Assembly (NCBI GenBank): GCA_964429235.1
Contig: CAYSAQ010000001.1
Coordinates: forward strand, 124,001-188,000
Direction of reading: 5' to 3'
From: CAYSAQ01 sp964429235
GTDB lineage: Bacteria; Margulisbacteria; Riflemargulisbacteria; GWF2-35-9; DYQY01
Length of the DNA stretch: 64,000 nt
Part shown: positions 16,279 to 25,749 of the stretch, piece after piece
How the letters are laid out: every line of letters starts with the position of its first letter
Position numbering within the stretch: position 1 is the stretch's first letter
Made by a program: the position numbers and the translations under genes
The notes under the pieces: generated by a model
Database searches by the model: none
What the model was told of the DNA's origin: nothing
What the model saw: the letters and a program-made list of their open reading frames with translations, nothing else

Positions 16279-16752
16279 TTATGCTTTTTCTTTGCCTTCA
16301 ACTTTTTTAGCTGATGCTTTTTTAGTTGCTGGCTTTTTAGTTGTTGTTGTTTTTGTCACAGGCTTCTTTGCTGCAGTTTCTTTTTTCACTACAGGCTTAG
16401 CTTCAACCACTTCTTCTTTTTTAACTGGAGCTGTTTTCCCAAAAGAAATATCCTTAATAGCTAATAGTGTGTACTGCTGCCTATGTCCTTGCTTCTTATG
16501 GTAACCTGTTTTGTTTTTATATTTAAAAACTATGATTTTCTTATCTTTATACGCAGGGTCTTTAACCTCTGCCTTTACCGAAGCTCCTGTTACATATGGA
16601 GTTCCAATTTCTACTTTCTTACCATCAGTAAAATATAATACCTTATCTAAAGTTATTTTTGCATTAACTTCTTCCCCTAATTTATCTACAAAAAGGTCCA
16701 TGCCTTTTTCTACTTTATACTGTTTTCCAGCTACTTCTACTATTGCGTACAT
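16279..16752 (-). CDS. rplU: 50S ribosomal protein bL21 with a Lys/Ala-rich C-terminal tail
   Basis: 157 residues from ATG at 16752 (MYAIVEVAGKQYKVEKG), chosen because AGGAGAA lies 6-12 nt upstream and family members start exactly here. Residues 1-100 are a normal L21 ending in YHKKQGHRQQYTLLAI. About 50 further residues are repetitive KKPVTK, KKPATK and KKASAK units, resembling a histone H1-like basic tail. L21 is normally about 100 residues and binds 23S rRNA. The tail may bind rRNA or be exposed on the ribosome surface; its use is unknown. Confidence 0.95.
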   Translation of the reverse strand: MYAIVEVAGKQYKVEKGMDLFVDKLGEEVNAKITLDKVLYFTDGKKVEIGTPYVTGASVKAEVKDPAYKDKKIIVFKYKNKTGYHKKQGHRQQYTLLAIKDISFGKTAPVKKEEVVEAKPVVKKETAAKKPVTKTTTTKKPATKKASAKKVEGKEKA

Positions 16753-16815
16753 TAATTTCTCCTGTCCATTCATGACTAAATGTGGCTTAAAATTTAGGTC
16801 CCAAACCGGCTATAA

Positions 16816-16844
16816 ATTTTACCCTCTTAGATAAAGAGTGTCAA
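16816..16844 (-). promoter_or_regulatory. Strong sigma70-type promoter of rplU-rpmA
   Basis: On the minus strand a perfect TTGACA (16839-16844) and TAAAAT (16816-16821) are 17 nt apart. The leader to the rplU start is about 60 nt. The spacer contains a small inverted repeat (CTCTT/AAGAG). Confidence 0.75.
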
Positions 16845-16867
16845 CAAAGAAAAAGCCGACTATTTCA

Positions 16868-17491
16868 CTAGGTGCTCTCTACTATAAAAACACAATAGTC
16901 AGCTCGTAAATTTGAAAATAATTTTATAACTTTTTCTGAACCATTCTTTGTAGATAACAAAGGCATAGTTTTTATAACTCTAACACCACTTTCTTCACAG
17001 AAATCATAAAAATCTTTTATTGTTAAAACCCGCAGGTTGGGTGTGTTATACCATTTATATGGCAAAGCTTTTGTAACTGGAGTTCTTCCTTTAAAAAAAA
17101 TATTTAAACGACATTTCCAAAATCCAAAATTTGGAACACTTACTATCGCTTTCTTCCCTACCCTTACTACTTCTTTAATAGCATCATCTGGTCTTGCAAC
17201 CTGCTGCAAAGTCTGTGAAAGAATAATGAAATCAAAAGAATTATCCGCATATTCCGGAAGACCTTTATTAAGGTCATACTGAATGACGCTAAGGCCTTTG
17301 GAAACGCATTCAGCAACACTTTCTTCTTTAATCTCTAGACCATAAGCTTCTATATCTTTTGCTTGTTTTAAGCTGCTAAGCAGCTTACCATCGCCACAAC
17401 CGATATCCAGCACTTTAGAATTCTTTGTTATAAATCCAAGGATTGACTGAAGATCTTTTCTTTTCTTTAAAAACTCAATAGCTCTTTTCAT
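16868..17491 (-). CDS. metW: MetW-like methyltransferase-fold protein
   Basis: 207 residues with a class I SAM-binding fold: VLDIGCGDGKLLSSL (about 28-42), YGLEIKEE, and FDFIILSQTLQQV (about 87-99). Phrases such as CRLNIFFKGRTPVTKALPYKWYNTPN match MetW, the partner of MetX in methionine synthesis; in characterised systems MetW activates or assists the homoserine acyltransferase. It starts 1 nt downstream of the metX stop, which supports the pairing. Enzymatic methyl transfer has not been shown for the family as far as I know. Confidence 0.9.
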   Translation of the reverse strand: MKRAIEFLKKRKDLQSILGFITKNSKVLDIGCGDGKLLSSLKQAKDIEAYGLEIKEESVAECVSKGLSVIQYDLNKGLPEYADNSFDFIILSQTLQQVARPDDAIKEVVRVGKKAIVSVPNFGFWKCRLNIFFKGRTPVTKALPYKWYNTPNLRVLTIKDFYDFCEESGVRVIKTMPLLSTKNGSEKVIKLFSNLRADYCVFIVEST

Positions 17492-18616
17492 TTATACATT
17501 CTCCAAAAAACCTGAAACTAATTTCTCATGCAAATCATTCTGCAACAAAAAGGAATCATGTCCATAATCAGCCTTAATTTCACAAAAAGAAACATTAACA
17601 TTGTTTTTTCTTAAAGCATTTACTATTTCCTCAGATTGATATGTTGGAAACAACCAGTCTGAAGTATAAGATAATACCAAAAACTTGCTATTAACGATTC
17701 TAAAGGCCTCTTGCAAGGAACCATAACCATCTGCAAGGTTGAAATAATCTATTGCTTTTGTAAGATAAATATATGAATTTGCATCAAACCTTTCGGTAAA
17801 TCGTTGTCCTTGATAATGAAGATAACTCTCCACCTGAAATTCAGTAAGAAACTCATATTGATACTCTTCTGCATTCTGAAGCTGTCTACCAAACTTCTTA
17901 CTCATACCTTCTTCTGAAAGATATGTAATATGCCCCAACATTCTGGCAATACTTAATCCTTTATCAGGTGTTTCTTTATTACCGTAATAATCACCTTTAT
18001 TCCAAGCTTTATCAGAAATTATAGCCTGTCTTCCTACCTCATTAAAGGCTATAGCTTGTGGCGACAACCTAGCAGTAGTAGCAACAGCGATTACTGACCT
18101 TACAACATCTGGATATAACTGAGCCCACTTCAAGGCCTGCATGCCACCCATTGAACCTCCAGCAATAGAATGTAACGTTCTTATTCCAAATGATTTAACT
18201 AACTCATATTGAACTTTCACCATATCTTCTATGGTAATTACTGGGAAACTCATTGCATATGGCTTATTTGTATCTGGACTAATTGAAGTTGGCCCTGTTG
18301 TACCAGAACAGCCACCAAGTACATTTGAACATATTAAAAAATATTTATCTGTATCAAATGGTTTTCCCGGACCTACCATTAAGTCCCACCAACCTGCCTT
18401 TTTGTCACTGTCTTTATACTTTCCTGCCGCATGCGCATCTCCCGAAAGAGCATGCAATAGCAATATAGCATTACTTTTACCCTTATTAAGCTCACCATAG
18501 GTCTCATAGGCAACGGTAACTGGGCCAAATTGTCTTCCGCTTTGCAGCACTAACCCTTTGCTCTCTGCGAAAGTAAAAGTTCCTTGTTGGAGATTTATAT
18601 TTGAATCTGATGTCAT
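17492..18616 (-). CDS. metX: Homoserine O-acetyltransferase MetX
   Basis: 374 residues of alpha/beta-hydrolase type. The nucleophile is S155 in GGSMGG; further marks are LLHALSGDAHA (53-63), GWWDLMVGPGKPFDTDKYF (75-93), the catalytic Asp region YTSDWLFP near 315 and His in YGHDSFLL near 350. It acylates homoserine, the first committed step to methionine by direct sulfhydrylation or transsulfuration. The start at 18616 is followed by the expected N-terminus but has no Shine-Dalgarno sequence; a -10 box ends only 6 nt before it, so the mRNA is probably leaderless. Confidence 0.94.
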   Translation of the reverse strand: MTSDSNINLQQGTFTFAESKGLVLQSGRQFGPVTVAYETYGELNKGKSNAILLLHALSGDAHAAGKYKDSDKKAGWWDLMVGPGKPFDTDKYFLICSNVLGGCSGTTGPTSISPDTNKPYAMSFPVITIEDMVKVQYELVKSFGIRTLHSIAGGSMGGMQALKWAQLYPDVVRSVIAVATTARLSPQAIAFNEVGRQAIISDKAWNKGDYYGNKETPDKGLSIARMLGHITYLSEEGMSKKFGRQLQNAEEYQYEFLTEFQVESYLHYQGQRFTERFDANSYIYLTKAIDYFNLADGYGSLQEAFRIVNSKFLVLSYTSDWLFPTYQSEEIVNALRKNNVNVSFCEIKADYGHDSFLLQNDLHEKLVSGFLENV

Positions 18617-18622
18617 AGTATC

Positions 18623-18651
18623 ATTATATGTTTATTGATATACTTCGACAA
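18623..18651 (-). promoter_or_regulatory. Promoter of metX-metW placed for a leaderless mRNA
   Basis: TTGTCG (18646-18651) and a perfect TATAAT (18623-18628) are 17 nt apart on the minus strand. Only 6 nt separate the -10 box from the ATG at 18616, so transcription should begin at or next to the start codon. Confidence 0.7.
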
Positions 18652-18774
18652 GTTTATAGAAAGCACAATCGCACACTAATTAACTAATGAGATAAAAAGC
18701 TATTTTTTTTACCTTAAACTATTTATACTATTAAGTAAGACGTAAACTGAAGAATAACCAAATAGGAGATATTT

Positions 18775-19719
18775 ATGATAATAGTCACTGGTGGAGCTGG
18801 ATTTATAGGAAGCAATATTGTAAAAAAGCTTAATGAAGAAGGAATAACTGATATATTAATAGTTGATAACTTATCCAATTCTGAAAAACATCTGAACTTA
18901 AACTCTTTAAAATATGTTGATTATATCGACAAAAAAGATTTCATTGAGAACCTTGATAAATTCAAACATGCTAGAACAATATTCCACCAAGGTGCATGCT
19001 CAAAAACAACTGAAACTGATGGCATTTACATGATGAAAAATAATTATGAATACTCTAAACGATTACTTCATTTTGCTATTAGTAACTGCATAAACTTTCT
19101 TTATGCTTCTAGTGCATCAGTATATGGAAACGGAGAAAATGGCTTCAAAGAAGATCCTTCATGCGAATACCCTCTTAATGTATATGCATTCTCTAAATTC
19201 TCTTTTGATAATTATGTAAGAGATTTAAAATCAAAAAGTAAAAACATAGACTCTCAAATCTTAGGACTTAGGTATTTCAATGTATTCGGTTACCAAGAAA
19301 ACCACAAAGCTAGCATGGCTTCTGTACCGTTCCACATGTTCAACCAGTTAAAAAGAAAAGAAAATATTAAGCTTTTTGAAGGTAGTGAAAATTTTCTAAG
19401 AGACTTTATTTTTATTGATGATGTAGTAAAGGTAAATATGTTCTTTTATAAAAACAAGAAAAGTGGAATCTATAATTGTGGCACAGGCAAATCTAGAAGC
19501 TTTGATGACATGGCTAAAGCATTGATTGCGCTTGAACCAAAAGCTAAACAAGAAACTGTGCCTTTCCCAAAACACCTTGAAGGAAAATACCAAGTGTATA
19601 CAGAAGCTGATATTTCAAAGCTCAGAGCTGCTGGATATACATCAAATTTTCACACTTTAGAAGAAGGTATGACTAAGTATTATAAGAAGTTCTTAGAAAC
19701 TAGTGGTTATTTAAAATAA
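18775..19719 (+). CDS. hldD: ADP-L-glycero-D-manno-heptose-6-epimerase HldD
   Basis: 314 residues of the extended SDR family: NAD(P)-binding GGAGFIGSN (6-14), HQGACSKTTETDG (71-83), the ASSASVYG segment (111-118) and the YxxxK pair Y137/K141. The GLRYFNVFGYQENHKASMASV stretch is characteristic of HldD/RfaD. It makes the L-heptose donor for the LPS core, so this gene is direct support for a lipopolysaccharide-type outer membrane. AGGAGA lies 6 nt before the ATG. It is transcribed alone on the plus strand and ends in a shared terminator with the msbA operon. Confidence 0.93.
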   Translation: MIIVTGGAGFIGSNIVKKLNEEGITDILIVDNLSNSEKHLNLNSLKYVDYIDKKDFIENLDKFKHARTIFHQGACSKTTETDGIYMMKNNYEYSKRLLHFAISNCINFLYASSASVYGNGENGFKEDPSCEYPLNVYAFSKFSFDNYVRDLKSKSKNIDSQILGLRYFNVFGYQENHKASMASVPFHMFNQLKRKENIKLFEGSENFLRDFIFIDDVVKVNMFFYKNKKSGIYNCGTGKSRSFDDMAKALIALEPKAKQETVPFPKHLEGKYQVYTEADISKLRAAGYTSNFHTLEEGMTKYYKKFLETSGYLK

Positions 19720-19745
19720 GTAAGAAAATCCTAATTTTCTTACTT
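19718..19745. terminator. Bidirectional terminator between hldD and the msbA-like gene
   Basis: AAGTAAGAAAAT (19718-19729) and ATTTTCTTACTT (19734-19745) are perfect inverted arms with a 4-nt loop. The stem includes the stop codons of both converging genes. It is AT-rich, so moderate strength is expected. Confidence 0.7.
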
Positions 19746-21452
19746 AAAATTCTTCTCGTATAGGCTCTTATATAATCCATTATAAGCTATTAGCATATCG
19801 TGGGTTCCTTCTTCGACAATTTTCCCACCATCGACAACAAGTATACGGTCTGCATTAATAATTGTTGATAGTCTATGCGCAATAACAAAGGTTGTTCTCC
19901 CTTTCATCAGCTTATCTAGAGCATCTTGCACTAGTTTTTCAGACTCATTATCTAAAGCAGAGGTAGCCTCATCTAAAATAAGAATCTTAGGATTTTTTAA
20001 TATTGCTCTAGCTATAGCTATACGCTGTTTCTGACCTCCAGATAATTTTTGCCCACTATCTCCCAATCTTGTAACATATTTATTTTTCATTTTGAGAATG
20101 AATTCTTCAGCATTGGCAGCTTTTGCAGCCGCTTCTACTTCTTTACGAGTAGCTCCAGGCTTACCATAAACAATATTGCTCTCAATAGATCCTCTAAAAA
20201 GAATTGTTTCCTGGGGAACCATTGCAATAAACTTTCTATAAGATGCCATACTGATATCCCTTATATCTTGCCCATCAACAAGAAGTGCTCCTTCGCTTAC
20301 ATCATAAAAACGAGCGACTAAATTAACTAAGGTTGTCTTCCCCCCGCCACTAGGTCCAACAAGCGCTATTGTCTCTCCAGTTTTTACTTTAAAATCAACA
20401 TTATCTAAAACGTTTCCTTCTGACTTATCATAAGCAAAAGAAACATTTTTAAACTCAATATTACCATCTACATTTTCCACCTTAATAGCGTCTTTTTTAT
20501 CTGTAACTGTAGGGATCAAATCTAGAATTCCAAAAATACGTTCAGCTGAAGCCATTGATGCTTGTACTTTTGTATATGCCTTACTTAAAGCTTGAACTGG
20601 CTCAATGATAAGAAAAACACCTGTTATAAAAGCCATCAAATCTGCAATAATCATATTTCCAATAATTATTTCTCTAAAACCAAACCAAAAAACAAAAATA
20701 ATAGACAAAAATTGCAAAAAACCAACTAATGGTTCTTGTAAGGCATTTACTCTTACATTCTTCATAGTAAATATGAAGTTTTGTTCATTCTGCCTTAAAA
20801 ATCTCTTTATCTCATGATTCTCCATTGAAAAAGCTTTTACAATTCTGATTCCAGCCAAAGACTCCTGTAACACACTAAGCACATCAGCATTCTTTCTTTG
20901 CATTTTACTAGTGTATTTTCTTGATCTGCCAGCCAATGCCTGAATAATGTATATAAATAAAGGAACCATCAAAAACATCATGGCCGCTAATTTCCAATTT
21001 AAAATAAACAAATAGGTAACAGCCCCAATAAGCGTAAAAGTTTGGGGAATTAGCTGAACAAAACTATCCTTAATAACTAACTCGATCGCTGAAATATCTG
21101 AAACTACTCTACTAATAATGTCGCCTTGCCTATACTTTTCAAAAAAATCTAATGACATTCTTTGAATATGTGTAAACATCTCCATTCGTAAATCAATAGT
21201 TAATCTACTTGTAATATAAGCCATCCAATATGTTTGAATAAACTGTGATGCCGTTCTAATGCCGTATAAAACTGCGATATATGCTACATTTAAGTTAAAC
21301 ATCCTCATGTTTTTACTAGAAATAACTTTTGTTAAATCTCGCATAAGTGGTAAAAAGAAAAAATTTGCTACAGCAAATAACGTAGCAAAAATAAAAGCTA
21401 CAAGAAAGTGTTTTAAATATGGTCTTGCATACTTTATGATTCTAAAATACAT
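19740..21452 (-). CDS. MsbA-like ABC exporter (lipid flippase type)
   Basis: 570 residues: six transmembrane helices in the first about 310 residues, then one ATPase domain with Walker A GPSGGGKTT (about 363), LSGGQKQRIAIARA signature (about 471), Walker B ILILDEATSALD and a switch His in FVIAHRLSTI. It is a half-transporter that works as a homodimer. The MsbA role, flipping lipid A-core, is inferred from length and from the overlapping upstream LpxB-related gene; other lipid or drug exporters look similar. AAGGA lies before the ATG at 21452, inside the end of the upstream gene. Confidence 0.9.
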   Translation of the reverse strand: MYFRIIKYARPYLKHFLVAFIFATLFAVANFFFLPLMRDLTKVISSKNMRMFNLNVAYIAVLYGIRTASQFIQTYWMAYITSRLTIDLRMEMFTHIQRMSLDFFEKYRQGDIISRVVSDISAIELVIKDSFVQLIPQTFTLIGAVTYLFILNWKLAAMMFLMVPLFIYIIQALAGRSRKYTSKMQRKNADVLSVLQESLAGIRIVKAFSMENHEIKRFLRQNEQNFIFTMKNVRVNALQEPLVGFLQFLSIIFVFWFGFREIIIGNMIIADLMAFITGVFLIIEPVQALSKAYTKVQASMASAERIFGILDLIPTVTDKKDAIKVENVDGNIEFKNVSFAYDKSEGNVLDNVDFKVKTGETIALVGPSGGGKTTLVNLVARFYDVSEGALLVDGQDIRDISMASYRKFIAMVPQETILFRGSIESNIVYGKPGATRKEVEAAAKAANAEEFILKMKNKYVTRLGDSGQKLSGGQKQRIAIARAILKNPKILILDEATSALDNESEKLVQDALDKLMKGRTTFVIAHRLSTIINADRILVVDGGKIVEEGTHDMLIAYNGLYKSLYEKNFK

Positions 21453-22516
21453 TTTAATTCCTTTGAAATTTTGTTAGCAGCTCCACTAGACCCCATAATC
21501 TTTGGACCATACTCTAAACCAGTTTTAATAAATTCAAGATCACTCATACTCTTCTTAATTGTTTTTGCAATTATATCACTATCTTGAGAATCAACATATA
21601 CAGGCAAACCTCCTAGCAGCTTTTGTTGATCTAAAAATCTTCTTCTTGTAGTCTGAGTTCCAAAACCTGGGAAAGTAAACAAAGGCAATCCTACGCCAAT
21701 AACCTGTTCATTAGCTGTGCCTGCTAAACCAATAACTGCATCTGCTGAATTCAACATATCCTCGAACCCTACTATCTGAATACTATTCATTTTCTCAGAT
21801 ATTAGAAAGTTTGACCTATCCAAGTTAGATGGAACAGCTACTAAAATATTCCAGCTAGTAGGCAATCTTAGCAAAACTTTTTTGATTAAAGTATAATTTT
21901 TATAAGCCTCTTTTCGGCTTCCTGGCAATACACCTAAAGTAAGATCCTTCTTGTTATCAGAATTTATTCTACTTCTCACCTTTAAGTCATCCATCATTAC
22001 GTTTCCTAAATATTTGGCATCAACACCTCTAGCCAGAAGATTATCTGCAGTTATCTGATCTCTAGTAAGAACTTTTGCTTTAGCCAGTTTAATAAACAAT
22101 CTTTCAATAAGAAAATGCTTCTCAAATAAATCAGACTTGGCCGTTGAAACAAGTACAATATTCTTATACTTTAAAAAAAAGAAAGACAAAATAAATGGGA
22201 AAAAGTCGCCAACACAAACAACTAGATCATATTTATGCTTAGAAGCATTCCTTATTTGACGAAAATGCAAACTCAACAAACCTGCTAAAATATCAGTAAA
22301 AAGTAAGCCAATTCTTTTTATAAACCCACCTGAAGCCATTTCTTTTTGAGGACCTATAATGTTTATTTTCTTATCACCCCTAAGGATATCTCCTTTGCCA
22401 ACCATTGGCAGAGCAAAAACCTCTTTCTTTTTAAAATTTTTTTTAAATGTCTTAATTATATTAGAAGAAATCAAATCTTCTCCATGTCCATTTGAAATAA
22501 ATAAAATATTACTCAT
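21434..22516 (-). CDS. Lipid-A-disaccharide synthase-related glycosyltransferase
   Basis: 360 residues of GT-B fold. The start (ILFISNGHGEDLISSNII) and the C-terminal half (GVLPGSRKEAYKNY, then GLAGTANEQVIGVGLPLFTFPGFGTQTTRRR) match the LpxB-related family known from Cyanobacteria and Deinococcus rather than canonical LpxB. It overlaps rdgB (ATGA) upstream and msbA downstream, suggesting a lipid or glycolipid substrate that the exporter flips. The true acceptor is unknown. The relationship is one of the few phylogenetic hints in this window. Confidence 0.75.
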   Translation of the reverse strand: MSNILFISNGHGEDLISSNIIKTFKKNFKKKEVFALPMVGKGDILRGDKKINIIGPQKEMASGGFIKRIGLLFTDILAGLLSLHFRQIRNASKHKYDLVVCVGDFFPFILSFFFLKYKNIVLVSTAKSDLFEKHFLIERLFIKLAKAKVLTRDQITADNLLARGVDAKYLGNVMMDDLKVRSRINSDNKKDLTLGVLPGSRKEAYKNYTLIKKVLLRLPTSWNILVAVPSNLDRSNFLISEKMNSIQIVGFEDMLNSADAVIGLAGTANEQVIGVGLPLFTFPGFGTQTTRRRFLDQQKLLGGLPVYVDSQDSDIIAKTIKKSMSDLEFIKTGLEYGPKIMGSSGAANKISKELKCILES

Positions 22517-23103
22517 TAATGCTCCAAGTATTCTTTAAATGATTTCAATGCATTATACCTATGGCTTATTAAATCCTTTTCTGCTGGAAGCAATTCTGCC
22601 ATTGTTTTACCTTTAGACTCTATATAAAAAATAGGATCATATCCAAACCCGTTTTCCCCTATCATTCCCTTGGAAATTATCCCTTCGACAAACCCTTCAA
22701 AAAAATTAACATCTCTATTTTCTGGGTGATAATAAGCTAAAACGGTAACAAATCTAGCATTGCGTTTTCCTCGCGGAACATCTGATAGTTCTTCAATTAA
22801 TTTATTACACAAAGCTAAGCTACTTCTATCATTTCCAGCATAGCGTGCAGAATGAATCCCTGGATCTCCATTCAAGGCATTAACTGCCAAACCGGAATCA
22901 TCAGCTAAAATTAAGTCATTGGGATATTTTGCAGCTACTGCAGAAACTTTTATTTTTGCATTATCTTGAAAGGTCAAACCATCCTCAACAATTTCATCAG
23001 TCCATCCTAGTTGTTTCAAGGAAACAACCTCAAATCCTTTAAGGATATTGTTTACTTCAATTGCCTTATGGTCATTGTGAGTTGCTAATATTATTCTTTT
23101 CAT
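22516..23103 (-). CDS. rdgB: XTP/dITP diphosphatase RdgB (HAM1/Ham1p family)
   Basis: 195 residues, typical length. It begins IILATHNDHKAIEVNNIL, has LILADDSGLAVNALNGDPGIHSARYAG (64-90) with the catalytic acidic residues, and GFGYDPIFYI (about 152) and SHRYNALKSF near the C-terminus. It hydrolyses non-canonical purine triphosphates such as dITP and XTP to keep them out of DNA. It lies 9 nt after purD, which makes sense as purine-pool housekeeping, and overlaps the LpxB-related gene. Confidence 0.96.
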   Translation of the reverse strand: MKRIILATHNDHKAIEVNNILKGFEVVSLKQLGWTDEIVEDGLTFQDNAKIKVSAVAAKYPNDLILADDSGLAVNALNGDPGIHSARYAGNDRSSLALCNKLIEELSDVPRGKRNARFVTVLAYYHPENRDVNFFEGFVEGIISKGMIGENGFGYDPIFYIESKGKTMAELLPAEKDLISHRYNALKSFKEYLEH

Positions 23104-23112
23104 TATAAATTA

Positions 23113-24375
23113 TTATAAATGTCTAAATGCCTTCTGGGCGATATCTTTACGAAAATACTTCTTAGAAAAACTTATACCTTCTACAGCCTTATATGCTTTA
23201 AATATTGCTTTTTCTAAATTACTATCCATAGCAGTAACACCCAAAACACGTCCACCAGAGCTTAATATTTTCCCATCATCTATCTTTGTTCCAGCATGAA
23301 AAACCATAGCATCTTCTTGCTCTAAATTAGATAATTCAATATCCTTTGGATATTTGCCGGGATAACCTTCTGAAGCAATTACTACGCAAACTGCGAATTC
23401 ATCTTTCCATTCAATTTTAATGTCAGATAATCTATCATTAACAACAGCATCCATTATTTTATATAAATCTGTTTTTAACCTAGGCAAAACTACCTGTGTT
23501 TCAGGGTCACCAAATCTTACATTAAACTCTAAAACCTTTGGTTTCCCATCTTTTATCATTAGACCAACAAACAGGATTCCGTGATAAGGCATATTCTCAG
23601 TATTCAAGCCAACCATGAACCTATCAAAGACTTCTTTCTTAATCTTCTTCTGCATCGCTTCATCGACTATTGGTGCTGGGGAGTAAGTGCCCATGCCACC
23701 AGTATTTGGTCCAGTATCACCATCATAAGCTGCCTTGTGATCTTGTGCTGGAGCCATAGGAACAATTGTCTTTGAATCTACAAACGCAAGAATGGAAGCT
23801 TCTTCCCCTTCTAAAAACTCTTCAACAACTACCTTTTCTCCTGCATTACCAAAATCTTTATCCTTCATTATTCTATCTAATGCTTGTAATGCTTCTTCTT
23901 GATTATTAACAATTATCACGCCTTTACCTGCAGCCAAACCATCAGCCTTTATAACAACTGGATAAGCAATACTTTCTAGATAGGTGCAAGCTTTATAATA
24001 ATCATCAAACTCCTCATAAGCAGCTGTAGGAATATTATATTTTTTCATAAATCTCTTAGCATAGGCCTTGCTTCCCTCTAAAAGCGCTGCTTTCTTTTGA
24101 GGTCCAAATACTGGGACACCTTCTGCAAGCAACTTATCCGCTAACCCGTCGACTAATGGATCTTCGGGACCAATTACTACTAGACCAATATTGTTATCTT
24201 TTATAAAAGAGATCATAGTATCTATATCTGATACTGGAATAGAAACATTCTCTGCTATAGAAGCTGTGCCACCATTGCCAGGACTAACAAAAACCTTTTC
24301 TACGTCATCACTTTTCACTAAGGACCAAACTATTGTATGTTCTCTGCCACCACTACCTATTACTAGTACATTCAA
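23113..24375 (-). CDS. purD: Phosphoribosylamine-glycine ligase PurD
   Basis: 420 residues, typical length. It starts MNVLVIGSGGREHTIVWSL and shows the ATP-grasp core with GLAAGKGVIIV, VVEEFLEGEEASILAFVD, DHKAAYDGDTGPNTGGMGTYSPAP and VLEFNVRFGDPETQ. It makes glycinamide ribonucleotide in purine synthesis. The start codon is a TTG at 24375, with TAGGAG 10 nt upstream. No other pur genes are nearby, so it is a stand-alone purine gene heading rdgB and the lipid genes. Confidence 0.97.
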   Translation of the reverse strand: MNVLVIGSGGREHTIVWSLVKSDDVEKVFVSPGNGGTASIAENVSIPVSDIDTMISFIKDNNIGLVVIGPEDPLVDGLADKLLAEGVPVFGPQKKAALLEGSKAYAKRFMKKYNIPTAAYEEFDDYYKACTYLESIAYPVVIKADGLAAGKGVIIVNNQEEALQALDRIMKDKDFGNAGEKVVVEEFLEGEEASILAFVDSKTIVPMAPAQDHKAAYDGDTGPNTGGMGTYSPAPIVDEAMQKKIKKEVFDRFMVGLNTENMPYHGILFVGLMIKDGKPKVLEFNVRFGDPETQVVLPRLKTDLYKIMDAVVNDRLSDIKIEWKDEFAVCVVIASEGYPGKYPKDIELSNLEQEDAMVFHAGTKIDDGKILSSGGRVLGVTAMDSNLEKAIFKAYKAVEGISFSKKYFRKDIAQKAFRHL

Positions 24376-24424
24376 ATCTATTTTCTCCTAAGTATATTTC
24401 AAGATATTTTCGCTCTCAAGAAGT

Positions 24425-24453
24425 AGCATAAACCACATTATCATCAGCGTCAA
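24425..24453 (-). promoter_or_regulatory. Probable promoter of purD
   Basis: On the minus strand TTGACG (24448-24453) and TATGCT (24425-24430) are 17 nt apart, about 50 nt before the TTG start. The -35 is good and the -10 weak; purine control is not visible. Confidence 0.4.
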
Positions 24454-24544
24454 ACCTTGCTATATTCTAATAGCTAAATAACTGCAATATCTTAGTCTTT
24501 GACTCGATATATTAATGACAATCATTATATAAGGAAGGGATATT

Positions 24545-25749
24545 ATGTATTTATTCCTATATCATGCAATGAAGTCTTTATTAAATTGTTCGGATATTGT
24601 TGTTTATCAAACTATGTTTGATCAAATATATGGGAAAACAGATGGGGACCATTTATGAATAACAACTTTACACGCAGACCCCCACCATAGTTCAAGATTT
24701 GCTGTTAAAGAAATACACAGATCAGAAGATGACGAAACTTTTGTTGAAATATTAAACATTTTTTCTATTGAGGACTCAAATGAATTTGGATTTGAAACTA
24801 TAATTAAAAATTTGAAAATAGAAAACGGGATAATGTTTGCAGAATTACCAAATATAAAAGACAAAAATGGTAAAACAATTAGCACAAAAAAAGTAGAACT
24901 TTCTGGCAATTCAGGGAAAATTGCGACAAGAGTGCCACTAACATCGAATAAAACACAAAAATTTATGGAACTCAACCAATACAGCAGTATTAATTCAATT
25001 AGAGAAGATCAGGACGGTAAAACAACAGCAATTTTTTATCAAAACAAGGAAGTAGGCATTCCCTCTTCACAAAGAATGTTACACTCCAGTTATGTATAGA
25101 ACTTATTGGAGATGTTCAACAAATTTTAAAAATAGATAATAATAATAAACTCAAAATAAGATCAGCAGCCTTTAAAAATAATAATAAAGAAGACACTAAA
25201 GCTGTAATAAACGTAGAGAAATCTGATGATGCAACAATGCTTGGACTAACTCTAGATTATGATATATGGAATTACCCTGATAGGGAAATATTCTTACGCC
25301 TAGAGGAAGGAGTAAGTAACACTTTAGAATTTGAAGAAAATGGTCAACCGAAAACTGCCAAAGATATTCCTAATATACTACTATCTGCAAACAGAATAAC
25401 AACTCAAGAAACTAAAGAACACTTAGTTATGGAATTTTTCAAAAAAATGCTTTTATACAGAACTTATAGCGAAGACAATCCAATCCTAATCAGATGTCTT
25501 AATGATATTAAAACCAGACACTTAGCCCTCAGTTATTTTATTAAGAACCATTTTGATTCACAAAAAGCACTGAGTATGTCATCAATGATTCAAAGATTAC
25601 TTTTTAAGTATTTAATCTTAGATGCAACAGATGCGAATTTTGCACTTCACGAAATAAGAAGCTATACACTGGCTGAAAACTTAAAACACAACCCATTTTA
25701 CAGGACCATAACTGCTGATCTAGCACAAAATGTTTCTACAGAAAACTAG
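24545..25749 (+). pseudogene. Broken gene of unknown function (in-frame TGA plus a frameshift)
   Basis: An ATG at 24545 with AAGGAAGGG in front opens a frame that reads 37 codons to a TGA at 24656-24658. The same frame then continues without a stop (ITTLHADPHHSSRFAVKE...) to a TAG at 25097. From about 25080 the coding signal passes to another frame (TLQLCIELIGDVQQILK...), which runs to the stop at 25747-25749. Joined, the product would be about 400 residues, mostly polar, Asn/Lys/Glu-rich, without signal peptide or membrane helix. I recognise no family. Two lesions in one gene point to decay rather than programmed recoding, but a sequencing error at either point is possible. Its 3' end overlaps the convergent TlpA-like gene by 14 nt. 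Confidence 0.75.

Noticed and set aside
16130..16504. Plus-strand reading frame of 124 codons across rpmA/rplU
   Set aside because: It is antisense to two well-conserved ribosomal genes and has a composition expected of a shadow frame.
21434..22516. Canonical LpxB
   Set aside because: The GHGEDL start and TQTTRRR region fit the LpxB-related family instead of LpxB itself.
24656..24658. TGA in the 24545 gene as selenocysteine or reassigned codon
   Set aside because: A frameshift lies further on in the same gene, TGA ends other genes (for example the chaperone at 1406) and no selenocysteine insertion hairpin is apparent.
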